Positions 24,849 to 32,682 of a DNA stretch of 44,929 nucleotides are shown piece by piece (the stretch's first letter is position 1; each line of letters starts with the position of its first letter). Location of the stretch: positions 1-44,929 of the forward strand of contig JBHWPB010000113.1 in NCBI GenBank assembly GCA_043424675.1, read 5' to 3'. The translations under genes and the position numbers were made by a program. The DNA is from JBHWPB01 sp043424675 (lineage in GTDB: Bacteria; Bacillota; Bacilli; Lactobacillales; Carnobacteriaceae_A). The notes under the pieces are model-generated. The model had not been told where the DNA came from, ran no database searches, and saw only the letters and a list, made by a program, of their open reading frames with translations.

Positions 24849-26798
24849 TTGATTATTTTACAAGCACAAAATGTTGCCCGCTATTTCGGAGCTGACCTGC
24901 TCTTTGACCAAATATCTATGGAAATTCAAGACCAAGACCGCATTGCCCTGGTAGGACGGAATGGGTCTGGGAAATCTACTTTGCTGAAAATTATCGCAGG
25001 TATTGAAGAACCTGACGAGGGTCGTGTGATGAAGCCAAAAGATATCACGATCGGTTATATTGAACAGAGAACAGGGCTTATTTCGGATAAAACAATCTGG
25101 GAAGAGATGTTGACGGTCTTCGAAGATATCATCCAGCTAGAACAGCGCATGACGGAAACAGAGGAACGGTTAAGTTCAGAAGAAGTACTCGGAGACGAAA
25201 CCCTTTATCAGGAGACGCTCAAACAATATGACCAGATACAAAATCAATTTATGAACCAAAACGGTTATGCTTACGAAAGTGAGATCCGTTCTGTTTTACA
25301 TGGATTTAAATTTTATGAAGAAGATTATCACCGGCCGATTTCTGAGTTGTCTGGCGGACAAAAAACGCGTTTGGCACTGGCCAGGCTTCTCTTGGAAAAA
25401 CGCGATCTTTTGATTCTGGACGAGCCGACCAACCACTTAGATATCGATACCTTGACGTGGCTGGAACATTACTTGAAAGGTTACGATGGCGCCCTTCTTA
25501 TTGTCTCTCACGATAGATATTTCTTAGATGAAATTGTGACTGAAGTTTATGATTTAGAACGTTCTCATCTGCGCCATTATACAGGCAATTACACAGAAGC
25601 GATGAAGAAAAAGAGGAAAGACATCCAGCTCCAGCAGAAAAAATATGAAAAACAAGAAGCGGAAATTAAACGACAAGAAGAATTCATCGAAAAAAACATC
25701 ACCCACGCTTCTACGTCTAAGCAGGCACAGAGCAGGCGGAAACGTCTGGAGAAAATGGACCGTATCCAAGCGCCAGAGCTTGATAGGAGAACCGCTAACT
25801 TTCACTTCACCCCGGACCAAGAAAGCGGTGAAATAGTTTTAAAGATCGATAACCTCGCCGTAGGATACGATGAGCCAGTGGCAGAGAATATTAATATCGA
25901 CTTAACTAAAGGGGATATCATCGCGATTGTCGGGCCGAATGGTGTCGGAAAATCGACTCTCTTGAAAACGGTGATTGGGCAACTGGCGCCTCTAGAAGGT
26001 GAGATCCACGAAGGAACCAAAGTCGATATCGGATATTACGACCAGGAGCAGCAACATCTTTCACAACATGAGACTGTTTTAGAAGAACTGTGGAAAGTTC
26101 ATCCTCAGTTAAACGAAGAAATAATCCGGTCACTCTTGGGTTCTTTCCTGTTTACAGGAGACGACGTGAAGAAATACATTCACAGCTTGAGTGGAGGAGA
26201 AAAATCGCGTGTAGCCTTAGCTAAGCTCGCTTTAGATCACAATAACACGCTGATATTAGACGAGCCGACCAACCACTTGGATATCGACAGCAAAGAAGTC
26301 TTAGAGAATGCGCTGGATGACTTTCCTGGCACCATTCTTTTCGTCTCCCACGACCGTTATTTTATCAACCGCATGGCGAATAAAGTAGTGGAACTTCAAC
26401 CAGACGGCACGCGTCTCTTCTTGGGAGATTACGAATATTATATTGAAAAAAAACAAGAGTTAGAGGAACTAGAAGCTCTCGAACGTGGGGATAAGCCAGA
26501 TAGTGCTAGTCCCTCTAAGGAAGTTACTGAGACAGAGCGTGATCGCTCTGAGCTCAAAGAAAGACAGAAAGAAGTTCGCCGCCTAGAAAGAGAGCTCGAC
26601 TCTTTTGAAAAAGAAATCAGCAAAAGAGAAGAGAGAATTGAGGAAGCGGAGTATCACCTCACTCTCCCTGAGATTTATGAAGATGCTGAAAAAGCTCAAG
26701 AATGGGGAGATACGCTGAACCATCTGAAAAAAGAACAAGACGAGTTTTTGGAACGCTGGGAAGTAACCGCTTTAGAACTGGAAGACTATGACCAATAG
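24849..26798 (+). CDS. ABC-F family ribosome-associated ATPase (YdiF-like)
   Basis: A soluble protein with two ABC domains and no membrane segments, of the ABC-F group that acts at the ribosome E site. First half: Walker A GRNGSGKST (about 36-44), signature LSGGQKTR, Walker B LLILDEPTNHLD. A charged linker (about 240-300) follows, then the second Walker A GPNGVGKST, LSGGEKSR and LILDEPTNHLD. A C-terminal coiled coil (about 550-649) is present. The start is TTG at 24849, with GAGGA 6 nt upstream; the N-terminus MIILQAQNVARYFGAD matches YdiF. 649 aa. A housekeeping role is more likely than resistance, given its conserved position near rex and tsaD. Confidence 0.9.
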   Translation: MIILQAQNVARYFGADLLFDQISMEIQDQDRIALVGRNGSGKSTLLKIIAGIEEPDEGRVMKPKDITIGYIEQRTGLISDKTIWEEMLTVFEDIIQLEQRMTETEERLSSEEVLGDETLYQETLKQYDQIQNQFMNQNGYAYESEIRSVLHGFKFYEEDYHRPISELSGGQKTRLALARLLLEKRDLLILDEPTNHLDIDTLTWLEHYLKGYDGALLIVSHDRYFLDEIVTEVYDLERSHLRHYTGNYTEAMKKKRKDIQLQQKKYEKQEAEIKRQEEFIEKNITHASTSKQAQSRRKRLEKMDRIQAPELDRRTANFHFTPDQESGEIVLKIDNLAVGYDEPVAENINIDLTKGDIIAIVGPNGVGKSTLLKTVIGQLAPLEGEIHEGTKVDIGYYDQEQQHLSQHETVLEELWKVHPQLNEEIIRSLLGSFLFTGDDVKKYIHSLSGGEKSRVALAKLALDHNNTLILDEPTNHLDIDSKEVLENALDDFPGTILFVSHDRYFINRMANKVVELQPDGTRLFLGDYEYYIEKKQELEELEALERGDKPDSASPSKEVTETERDRSELKERQKEVRRLERELDSFEKEISKREERIEEAEYHLTLPEIYEDAEKAQEWGDTLNHLKKEQDEFLERWEVTALELEDYDQ

Positions 26799-26945
26799 AA
26801 ACGCGGAATCACTTGCTTCTCTCTAAAATAATCTGAAAAGATATTGAGTGAATATAAAAAATTGCTGGAAGTTTTTTTCAAGCGAATTCTTGCGTATGTG
26901 TAGATTTTGCCTGTATAAAGGGACCTCAAACGGTTCAATTACTGT

Positions 26946-27146
26946 AACTCAAACTTATTTTTCGTCTCAGTAGATTGAATAAGACCTTATTCCCACAACT
27001 CAAAATTATTTTTCAATTGAATTGACTAAATAAGAGGATGTTAGCCTAATTCAAGTTTGTTTTTCTACTGAGTTGCCCTAATAAACTGTTATTGACAGAA
27101 CTCAAGTTTTTTCGATTGAATCGGCTTGATAATCTTTATGGACACA
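26946..27146. repeat. four degenerate tandem repeats of about 51 nt
   Basis: Units at 26946-26996, 26997-27047, 27048-27098 and 27099-27146 (the last about 3 nt shorter). Each begins AACTCAA or AATTCAA, followed by a T-tract, then a TTGAA/TGAGTT-like segment that can pair with the start of the unit, then AATAA or a similar sequence. Units 1 and 2 match ungapped at about two thirds of positions (counted by eye). A weaker fifth copy may lie near 26862-26900. The units do not encode protein. Confidence 0.75.
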
Positions 27147-27251
27147 TTTTTTTAATTTACAAAGCAGCAGCTGACCAAAAATGAATGCGTATGATGTATC
27201 GCCGAACATTTCAGTGCAGAGAGGCCCTAAAAATTCAAAATGCTCAGAGAG

Positions 27252-27288
27252 AAAAAGCGGATGAAGGATATTTTCCTTCATCCGCTTT
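27252..27288 (-). terminator. terminator of the tsaB-rimI-tsaD operon
   Basis: Perfect 14-bp stem (27254-27267 / 27275-27288), 7-nt loop. On the minus strand five T residues overlap and follow the stem. It may also act on plus-strand transcripts, with a weaker pyrimidine tail. Confidence 0.8.
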
Positions 27289-27334
27289 CTTTCTTCTTTA
27301 ATCTTTCCATTCAGTTGAGCTTATTACTATATAG

Positions 27335-28345
27335 TTAGACCATAAGTCCTGGACGTGCATTAACCCCTAAGTCCGTGAAGTCTCCGGCTTTATATTGCAC
27401 GTAAGCAGCGGCTCCGATCATCGCAGCATTATCTCCGCATAAAGAGAGTGGCGGGATAACAAGCTCTACATCTGATAGTTCTGTTTCTACCATCTTCTGC
27501 AATTCATTTCGCAAGCTGCTATTAGCAGCAACGCCTCCGCCTAGAATCAGTTGTCTGATATCATATTCCTGTGCTGCTCTTCTCGTCTTATCAACAAGGA
27601 CTTCTACAGCACTTGCTTGGAAGCTGGCTGCCAGATTATTGCGATCCAAGCTCTCGCCTTTCTGCTCGGCGTTATGCACCTTGTTGATGAAAGCACTTTT
27701 CAAGCCTGAGAAACTAAAGTTATAATTATCTTCATTTATCATAGCCCGCGGGAAGTCAAAGATATCCTCTCCCCGATTTGCCATCTCATCGATATGCTTA
27801 CCTCCCGGATAAGGAACATCAATGACGCGCCCGATCTTATCGTAAGCTTCCCCTACTGCATCGTCTAAGGTTTCCCCGATAATCTCGTAAGAGTTCTCTT
27901 CTTCCATATAAATGAGTTCAGTGTGCCCGCCGCTGACAATCAGAGACAGGGAAGGAAACTCGATCTCTTCGATAAAAGCTGAAGCATAGATATGACCGAT
28001 AATGTGATTGACGGCAATAAAAGGCAGGTCGTGTGCCATCGCTAAGGCTTTAGCAGCACTCACACCGACTAACAAGGCGCCGACAAGCCCCGGCCCTTGC
28101 GTCACAGCAACCGCATCGAGATCATTATACTCCATCTCAGCTTCTTCCATCGCTTCTTCAATAATATAAGTAATGCTGTCTACATGGTGGCGGCTCGCAA
28201 TTTCTGGCACCACCCCGCCAAAACGTTCATGACTTTTTATCTGAGAAGCGACAATGTTAGATAGAATTTTATTCCCGTTTTGAATCACCGCTGCACTTGT
28301 TTCGTCACAGCTGGTTTCAATCGCTAGTATATTTACATCTGTCAC
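27335..28345 (-). CDS. tsaD: tRNA N6-threonylcarbamoyladenosine transferase
   Basis: Transfers the threonylcarbamoyl group to A37 of ANN-decoding tRNAs, with TsaB and TsaE. The 336-aa ASKHA-fold protein has LAIETSCDETSAAV at the N-terminus, the metal-binding HIIGH near residue 112, VSGGHTELIY and GGGVAANSSLR. It overlaps the upstream acetyltransferase gene by 4 nt. Last gene of the operon. TsaE is not in the window. Confidence 0.97.
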   Translation of the reverse strand: MTDVNILAIETSCDETSAAVIQNGNKILSNIVASQIKSHERFGGVVPEIASRHHVDSITYIIEEAMEEAEMEYNDLDAVAVTQGPGLVGALLVGVSAAKALAMAHDLPFIAVNHIIGHIYASAFIEEIEFPSLSLIVSGGHTELIYMEEENSYEIIGETLDDAVGEAYDKIGRVIDVPYPGGKHIDEMANRGEDIFDFPRAMINEDNYNFSFSGLKSAFINKVHNAEQKGESLDRNNLAASFQASAVEVLVDKTRRAAQEYDIRQLILGGGVAANSSLRNELQKMVETELSDVELVIPPLSLCGDNAAMIGAAAYVQYKAGDFTDLGVNARPGLMV

Positions 28346-28818
28346 TTTTCGTCCTCCTTTTCTGAAAGTTTTCGTCTCATCAATATAGCATCTTCCTTCG
28401 GGTTTGTATAATAATTTTTTCTGCGGTGGATCTCTTCATAGCTCATTTTCTCGTACAAAGCTCTGGCGGGCTGATTGGATTCTCTGACTTCTAAGAAAAT
28501 AACGCGCATCTCTTTAGCTTTTGCCTCCTCTGCTAATTGCTCGAGCAAAGCTTCCGCCAGTCCTTGATTCTTAAAGAAGCGATGAGTAGCGATGAACTGG
28601 ATTTCCACCTCATCCACATTCTCTAAAGTCAATAAAAAGCCGATGCGCCTCTCATAGAGAGACGCAACCCACACTCTGATATTTTGATTCTCAAGATAAG
28701 GTGCGAAATCTTCTGCCTTCCAGAAAGGTTCGCCTCGAAAATGTGTATGGCTGGCACTGATTCTTTCGAGCTCCTTGCCTGTGACATAAGAAGGAGGGAG
28801 CGCTTTAATTTTAAGCAT
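28342..28818 (-). CDS. RimI-like GNAT N-acetyltransferase (second copy)
   Basis: A 158-aa GNAT protein. The acetyl-CoA loop region is FFKNQGLAEALLEQL (near 86-100), followed by FLEVRESNQPARALYEKMSY and a C-terminal NYYTNPKEDAILM that copies the RimI hallmark (YY-x-EDA-x-x-M). It overlaps both neighbours (8 nt with rimI, 4 nt with tsaD), so it belongs to the operon. It may acetylate a different N-terminus from the first copy; which one acts on ribosomal protein S18 cannot be settled by eye, but the neighbour fits the RimI consensus better. Confidence 0.8.
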   Translation of the reverse strand: MLKIKALPPSYVTGKELERISASHTHFRGEPFWKAEDFAPYLENQNIRVWVASLYERRIGFLLTLENVDEVEIQFIATHRFFKNQGLAEALLEQLAEEAKAKEMRVIFLEVRESNQPARALYEKMSYEEIHRRKNYYTNPKEDAILMRRKLSEKEDEK

Positions 28819-29416
28819 AGCTTTCCTTTTGATTTTCTCGGAGCGAGCGCTCCATGTTCAGAGCATCTTCTCCGTTATCTTTATAATAACCAATTCTTTT
28901 TCCTGCTTCTGAAAAGCCTCTCTTTTTATAGAGAGAAATCGCATGCTGATTCGAAGCGCGGACTTCTAAAGTGTAGACAGACTGGTCTTTTTCTTTAGCA
29001 ACTTTTGCCATCAGCTCGATTAAATAACTCGCCAAACCTTGTCTCTGATAATCAGAAGAGACACAGATGTTTGTGATATGGACCTCTTTGTTCTTCATCC
29101 AGACCCCGATAAATGCGACAGCTTTTTGCGTCTTGTCTCTTGCGACCAGGTAAAGAGAATGTTGATTAATCAAAAAGTCATGATTCAGTGAATACCGCTG
29201 CCATTGGATCGTTCCATAGCTCTCTTTTTGGACGCGCAGCAGATCTGAAACATCTTGAATCGTTCCGATAGAAATCGTATAGCGGGAACCATCTTGAGAG
29301 ACAAATGTTTTATCTTCTGCTTTTAAGTCCACAGAATCGTTCAGAAAATTGCCATTGGCTCTTTCGTCTTCGATTCCTGCTATCCATTGTCTAAATTGTT
29401 TCAACAAAGTCATCAT
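28811..29416 (-). CDS. rimI: ribosomal protein S18 alanine N-acetyltransferase
   Basis: A GNAT enzyme for N-terminal acetylation of ribosomal protein S18. The acetyl-CoA site YQRQGLASYLI is near residues 127-137. The RimI hallmark LEVRASNQHAISLYKKRGF ... GYYKDNGEDALNM is complete. It carries an N-terminal extension of about 45 aa before the GNAT fold (201 aa against the usual 150). It overlaps tsaB by 26 nt. GGGGG touches the first ATG; an in-frame TTG at 29407 has better spacing, so the exact start is uncertain by a few codons. Confidence 0.85.
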   Translation of the reverse strand: MMTLLKQFRQWIAGIEDERANGNFLNDSVDLKAEDKTFVSQDGSRYTISIGTIQDVSDLLRVQKESYGTIQWQRYSLNHDFLINQHSLYLVARDKTQKAVAFIGVWMKNKEVHITNICVSSDYQRQGLASYLIELMAKVAKEKDQSVYTLEVRASNQHAISLYKKRGFSEAGKRIGYYKDNGEDALNMERSLRENQKESYA

Positions 29417-30113
29417 CCCCCTGATCTGGATTTTCTTTCCTCCAGTTTTCCTCAGCCTCTGCTAACTTCAGATATTCAGGTGCAAAAGTATGAACTTCTT
29501 CTGGTTCTTCATCTTTAGCTAAATAAGCGAGCTCTACAGCATGCGGTATATTATCAAGCGCATGAGCATAACTGTAACCTTCTAAGTGCTCTTTGAAGGA
29601 GGCGTCAAAGCTCAGGGCATCTTCCCCTACAAAAATAATGGGCGCTTCCACTTTTTCTAGGTCCTTGATCCACTCTTCTATAGCGATGTGACGGTCCTCT
29701 ACAAGAGCTTGCAGTTTCCCATCTTTATCATAAGCATATTGTCCCGTATAGACATTCCTGCGTCGCGCATCAAAAATAGGAACAATTATTTTATCTCGAC
29801 TTTTAACGTTAGCCGCTGCGACTTGCAAACTTGAAATGCCTACCAGCTCGATATCTAGGGTCCAAGCCAGAGTTTTCGCTGTTGTTACACCGATCCTCAA
29901 GCCAGTATAAGATCCTGGTCCTCGTGACACTGCTATTCTATCAAGGTCTGTATATTCAAGATCCAAGCCTTCCATGAGGATATCGATGGCAGGAGCCAAT
30001 CTTTCGCCATGGGTCAGATTAATATGGGTAGTATATTCTCCAAGGAGGGTCTCATCTTCAACTACACCAACACTTAAAGTTTTTCTGGATGTTTCAATCG
30101 CTAAGATACGCAT
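29391..30113 (-). CDS. tsaB: t6A synthesis protein TsaB
   Basis: A non-catalytic partner of TsaD in the t6A complex. The 240-aa ASKHA-fold protein has LAIETSRKTLSV at the N-terminus, THGERLAPAI, the SRGPGSYTGLRIGV motif (near 63-76) and DARRRNVYTG. GGAAGGA precedes the ATG. First gene of the tsaB-rimI-GNAT-tsaD operon, all genes overlapping; this layout is conserved in Firmicutes. No clear consensus promoter is visible in the 242-nt upstream gap. Confidence 0.94.
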   Translation of the reverse strand: MRILAIETSRKTLSVGVVEDETLLGEYTTHINLTHGERLAPAIDILMEGLDLEYTDLDRIAVSRGPGSYTGLRIGVTTAKTLAWTLDIELVGISSLQVAAANVKSRDKIIVPIFDARRRNVYTGQYAYDKDGKLQALVEDRHIAIEEWIKDLEKVEAPIIFVGEDALSFDASFKEHLEGYSYAHALDNIPHAVELAYLAKDEEPEEVHTFAPEYLKLAEAEENWRKENPDQGDDDFVETI

Positions 30114-30355
30114 AATTATTTCCTTCCTCTATTCATTCTGTTTTATTTTACCATACACAAGCAGTGTTTAAACAATCTTCTGTTCATAGAACCCCTGGCT
30201 AAAAAACCAAGACAGCGGCTATCCTCTATTTTAAAAGTGACTTTCATTCCTATTTCTATTAAAATTTAGGTAGACTATGTTACATTAAAGAATAAGCAAC
30301 AACTGAGAAAATGATGTTACTAAAACTAACGATAGATATAGAAAGGAAAATGATT

Positions 30356-31057
30356 ATGCCCTTTATGTTCTTTTGGGATCCCACTTATATCCTGATCATT
30401 ATTGGTTTACTAATCTCTATGGCAGCGAGCGGTTATGTTCAAAGCACCTATAACAAGTACGACCAAGTTTCAAGCCAACGAGGCTATACAGCAGCTGAAG
30501 TCTGCCGCGTTATTTTAGACACAGCGGGACTTCAGGATGTGCGGATCGAAGCGATACAAGGAGAATTAACCGATCACTACAGTCCCAATGAAAAAGTCCT
30601 CCGCTTATCTGACTCTACACGGAACTCGGACTCGGTGGCAGCGATCGGGGTCGCAGCGCACGAGGCCGGCCACGCTATCCAGGATCAAGAAAGTTATGTT
30701 CCGATGCGCTTGCGTGCTGCTTTAGTCCCAGTGGTTAACATTGGTCAGACTATTTCTATTCCTATCCTCTTAATTGGAGTGCTCTTCGGTGCCAACCAGA
30801 CTTTGATTAATATTGGAATCATCTTATTCGCTTCTGCCCTCGTCTTTCAAATCGTCACCTTACCGGTCGAATTCAATGCTTCTTCAAGAGCAATGAATAT
30901 TCTTGAAGGTCAGCAGGTTTTAATCGGTGAAGAGGTGGATCAGGCAAGAACTGTCTTGAGAGCAGCGGCGATGACTTATGTTGCTGGAGCCATCGCAACC
31001 TTCCTGAGTGTCTTGCGTCTCGTGCTGCTGTTTGGAGGCGGCGGAAGACGCGACTAA
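30356..31057 (+). CDS. neutral zinc metallopeptidase (YugP-like)
   Basis: A membrane-anchored peptidase of the YugP / Zn_peptidase_2 family. An N-terminal membrane segment (about 9-26) is followed by a soluble part with the zinc motif HEAGH near residue 101, then two to three hydrophobic segments near the C-terminus. The start is the ATG at 30356, 8 nt after AAAGGA; ATGs at 30311 and 30350 fit the ribosome binding site less well. 233 aa. It has its own terminator. Physiological substrate unknown. Confidence 0.88.
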   Translation: MPFMFFWDPTYILIIIGLLISMAASGYVQSTYNKYDQVSSQRGYTAAEVCRVILDTAGLQDVRIEAIQGELTDHYSPNEKVLRLSDSTRNSDSVAAIGVAAHEAGHAIQDQESYVPMRLRAALVPVVNIGQTISIPILLIGVLFGANQTLINIGIILFASALVFQIVTLPVEFNASSRAMNILEGQQVLIGEEVDQARTVLRAAAMTYVAGAIATFLSVLRLVLLFGGGGRRD

Positions 31058-31098
31058 GTGTGTGAGACAGCGTTCAAAAATAATTAAAGACAGAAGAT

Positions 31099-31131
31099 AA
31101 GGCAGCTGAAACTATTTCAGCTGCCTTTTTC
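31099..31131 (+). terminator. terminator of the zinc peptidase gene
   Basis: Perfect 13-bp stem (31099-31111 / 31115-31127), 3-nt loop, then a T-run. Confidence 0.9.
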
Positions 31132-31134
31132 TTG

Positions 31135-31830
31135 TCACATACTATGTTCTTGCAATAAGTGGTTCATGGATTCTTGAAGCTCTTTCGCCTTATCCGCGCG
31201 CTGGTCGATAAAGTCAATCCCCTCTTCAAAACGAATCGGAGACCCGTTCACTATTCTGCGACTGCCTTCAACCGCAAGCAGAGGAACAAAATTAACATGA
31301 CGTTGCGTGTTTCTATAATAGTACTTCTCGATATTCAAGAAGCCTTGATAAATATCAGACACCTCGTCCTCATCAGAACTGTAGTCCACATCAGGGAAAA
31401 TCAAAATATCTTCTCCATGCCTCATTGCCTCAGCGGTTTCTTTGAAGGTATCGATAATCTTTCTCGATTTTCTATAAACAGGGATACCTCTGCCTGACTT
31501 CATCAGGGCAGATACATAATAAGAAGCAGGATAGGCAATGATTTTAGCCAACCATTCCGGCAAGCCAAAGCGATCTGTGAAGGTATAATTCACATAGTGA
31601 TCATAGCAATCTTCTTGGTCATACAGATTACTAAAGACCCAAGTCCTCATAAATTGCTCTTCAGTCAACCACAGGTGGATATAAAAAGGCCCTTTCAGAT
31701 TCTGGTGATGAGAAATGAAGACCACTGGATCCTCATACTCTGGGAGTGGTTCCACCTCAAAACGCGGCGTTACAATTCTTAAAAAACCTCGTAAGGATTT
31801 ATAAACCAAGCCGTATTCAGTTTGATTCAA
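31135..31830 (-). CDS. PlsC-like acyltransferase-fold protein with degenerate motifs
   Basis: A 231-aa protein that resembles 1-acyl-glycerol-3-phosphate acyltransferases in layout: VVFISHHQNLKGP (about 36-48) where the NHxxxxD motif would be, and ILIFPDVDYSSDED (near 140) where FPEGTRS would be. The Asp of H-x4-D and the EGTR residues are not present, so it may be a distant or inactive member. It is 18 nt downstream of a GT2 glycosyltransferase gene and very likely in one operon with it, pointing to membrane or cell-surface lipid work. Assignment is tentative. Confidence 0.5.
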   Translation of the reverse strand: MNQTEYGLVYKSLRGFLRIVTPRFEVEPLPEYEDPVVFISHHQNLKGPFYIHLWLTEEQFMRTWVFSNLYDQEDCYDHYVNYTFTDRFGLPEWLAKIIAYPASYYVSALMKSGRGIPVYRKSRKIIDTFKETAEAMRHGEDILIFPDVDYSSDEDEVSDIYQGFLNIEKYYYRNTQRHVNFVPLLAVEGSRRIVNGSPIRFEEGIDFIDQRADKAKELQESMNHLLQEHSM

Positions 31831-31848
31831 CTTTTCACCTACTCTTCT

Positions 31849-32589
31849 TTATTCTTCTCTTGTCGTCTCTTTTCTATTTTCATCGATCATTTTTTCTGGT
31901 ACAAAAACTCCTTTTAGAAGCTGCTTCGCAACTAAGACCGAATCAGAGAGCGTTTCATAATGGGAAGAATAGTCATCGTGATAAATCGTTTCGATGTCGA
32001 CGCGTGCTGTTTTCTTCTCTTTTTTGGCCAGTTGAATAAGCATGTTCATCTCAAAATCAAACTGATCCCCTTGAAGCGCGATCACCCAGTCCAGTTCCTC
32101 CCGGCGAATGCCTCGCAGTCCCGTCTGAGTATCGTTAATATAAGTTCCGAAGAAAAGACTGAAGACTTTCGCAGTAAAGCGATTGCCTAATTTGCTGCGA
32201 AAAGGGATATCGCCCCCGTGAAAGGTCCGTGTCCCCAAGACAAAGGCCGAATGCTGCTTGGCAAGAACTTCACCAACGGTAATGACGTCTCTGACACTAT
32301 GCTGGCGATCTGCATCACAGGTCACAACGCCTGCAGAAGGCAGATCTTGATCGAGGAAATAACGGAACCCCGTCTTCAATGCGTGACCTTTCCCTCTGTT
32401 TCTTTGATAACGGATGACGTGAACCCCTGACAATTCCTTTAATTTTTCAAAAATATCAGAATAGAACGGACCGCTTCCGTCATCAATCACAACCACACAA
32501 GGTACATCTTCCATCAATAAGTCCTCTACATAAGGTATAAGTTGTTCATCAGGCTGGTAAGCCGGTATTACAACTGCAAAGTCTCTCAT
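31849..32589 (-). CDS. GT2 family glycosyltransferase (DPM1-like)
   Basis: A 246-aa family-2 glycosyltransferase with a GT-A fold and no clear membrane segments. AVVIPAYQPD at the N-terminus, VVVIDDGSG near 33-41, the DxD motif in CDADRQH (near 92), and TQTGLRGI further on. It looks most like dolichol/undecaprenyl-phosphate sugar transferases. GAGGGGG is 4 nt from the ATG. Likely co-transcribed with the PlsC-like gene downstream; glmM lies upstream, separated by a hairpin. Confidence 0.8.
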   Translation of the reverse strand: MRDFAVVIPAYQPDEQLIPYVEDLLMEDVPCVVVIDDGSGPFYSDIFEKLKELSGVHVIRYQRNRGKGHALKTGFRYFLDQDLPSAGVVTCDADRQHSVRDVITVGEVLAKQHSAFVLGTRTFHGGDIPFRSKLGNRFTAKVFSLFFGTYINDTQTGLRGIRREELDWVIALQGDQFDFEMNMLIQLAKKEKKTARVDIETIYHDDYSSHYETLSDSVLVAKQLLKGVFVPEKMIDENRKETTREE

Positions 32590-32623
32590 GGTACCCCCTC
32601 ATTATTTGTTTTCTGTATATAGA

Positions 32624-32662
32624 GAAGGCCAGGAGAGGAATATACATCCTATCCTGACCTTC
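32624..32662 (-). terminator. hairpin between glmM and the GT2 gene
   Basis: A 15-position stem with two mismatches (32624-32638 / 32648-32662) and a 9-nt loop, just past the glmM stop. There is no T-run on the minus strand, so termination may be partial. Confidence 0.4.
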
Positions 32663-32682
32663 TTGTGATAGTGTTATATGCT

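Larger units (their letters stand above)
26799..27334. other. 536-nt gene-free region with tandem repeats
   Basis: Between the ABC-F gene and tsaD. It holds four degenerate 51-nt direct repeats (26946-27146) and the tsaD-side terminator (27252-27288). No reading frame with a ribosome binding site is visible. There is no obvious T-run terminator directly after the ABC-F gene, so that transcript may run through the repeats. Confidence 0.7.

Noticed and set aside
26799..27334. CRISPR array
   Set aside because: The repeats are contiguous, degenerate and without unique spacers, and no cas genes are near.
28342..28818. Pseudogene copy of rimI
   Set aside because: Intact frame, conserved acetyl-CoA loop and overlapping coupling to both neighbours.
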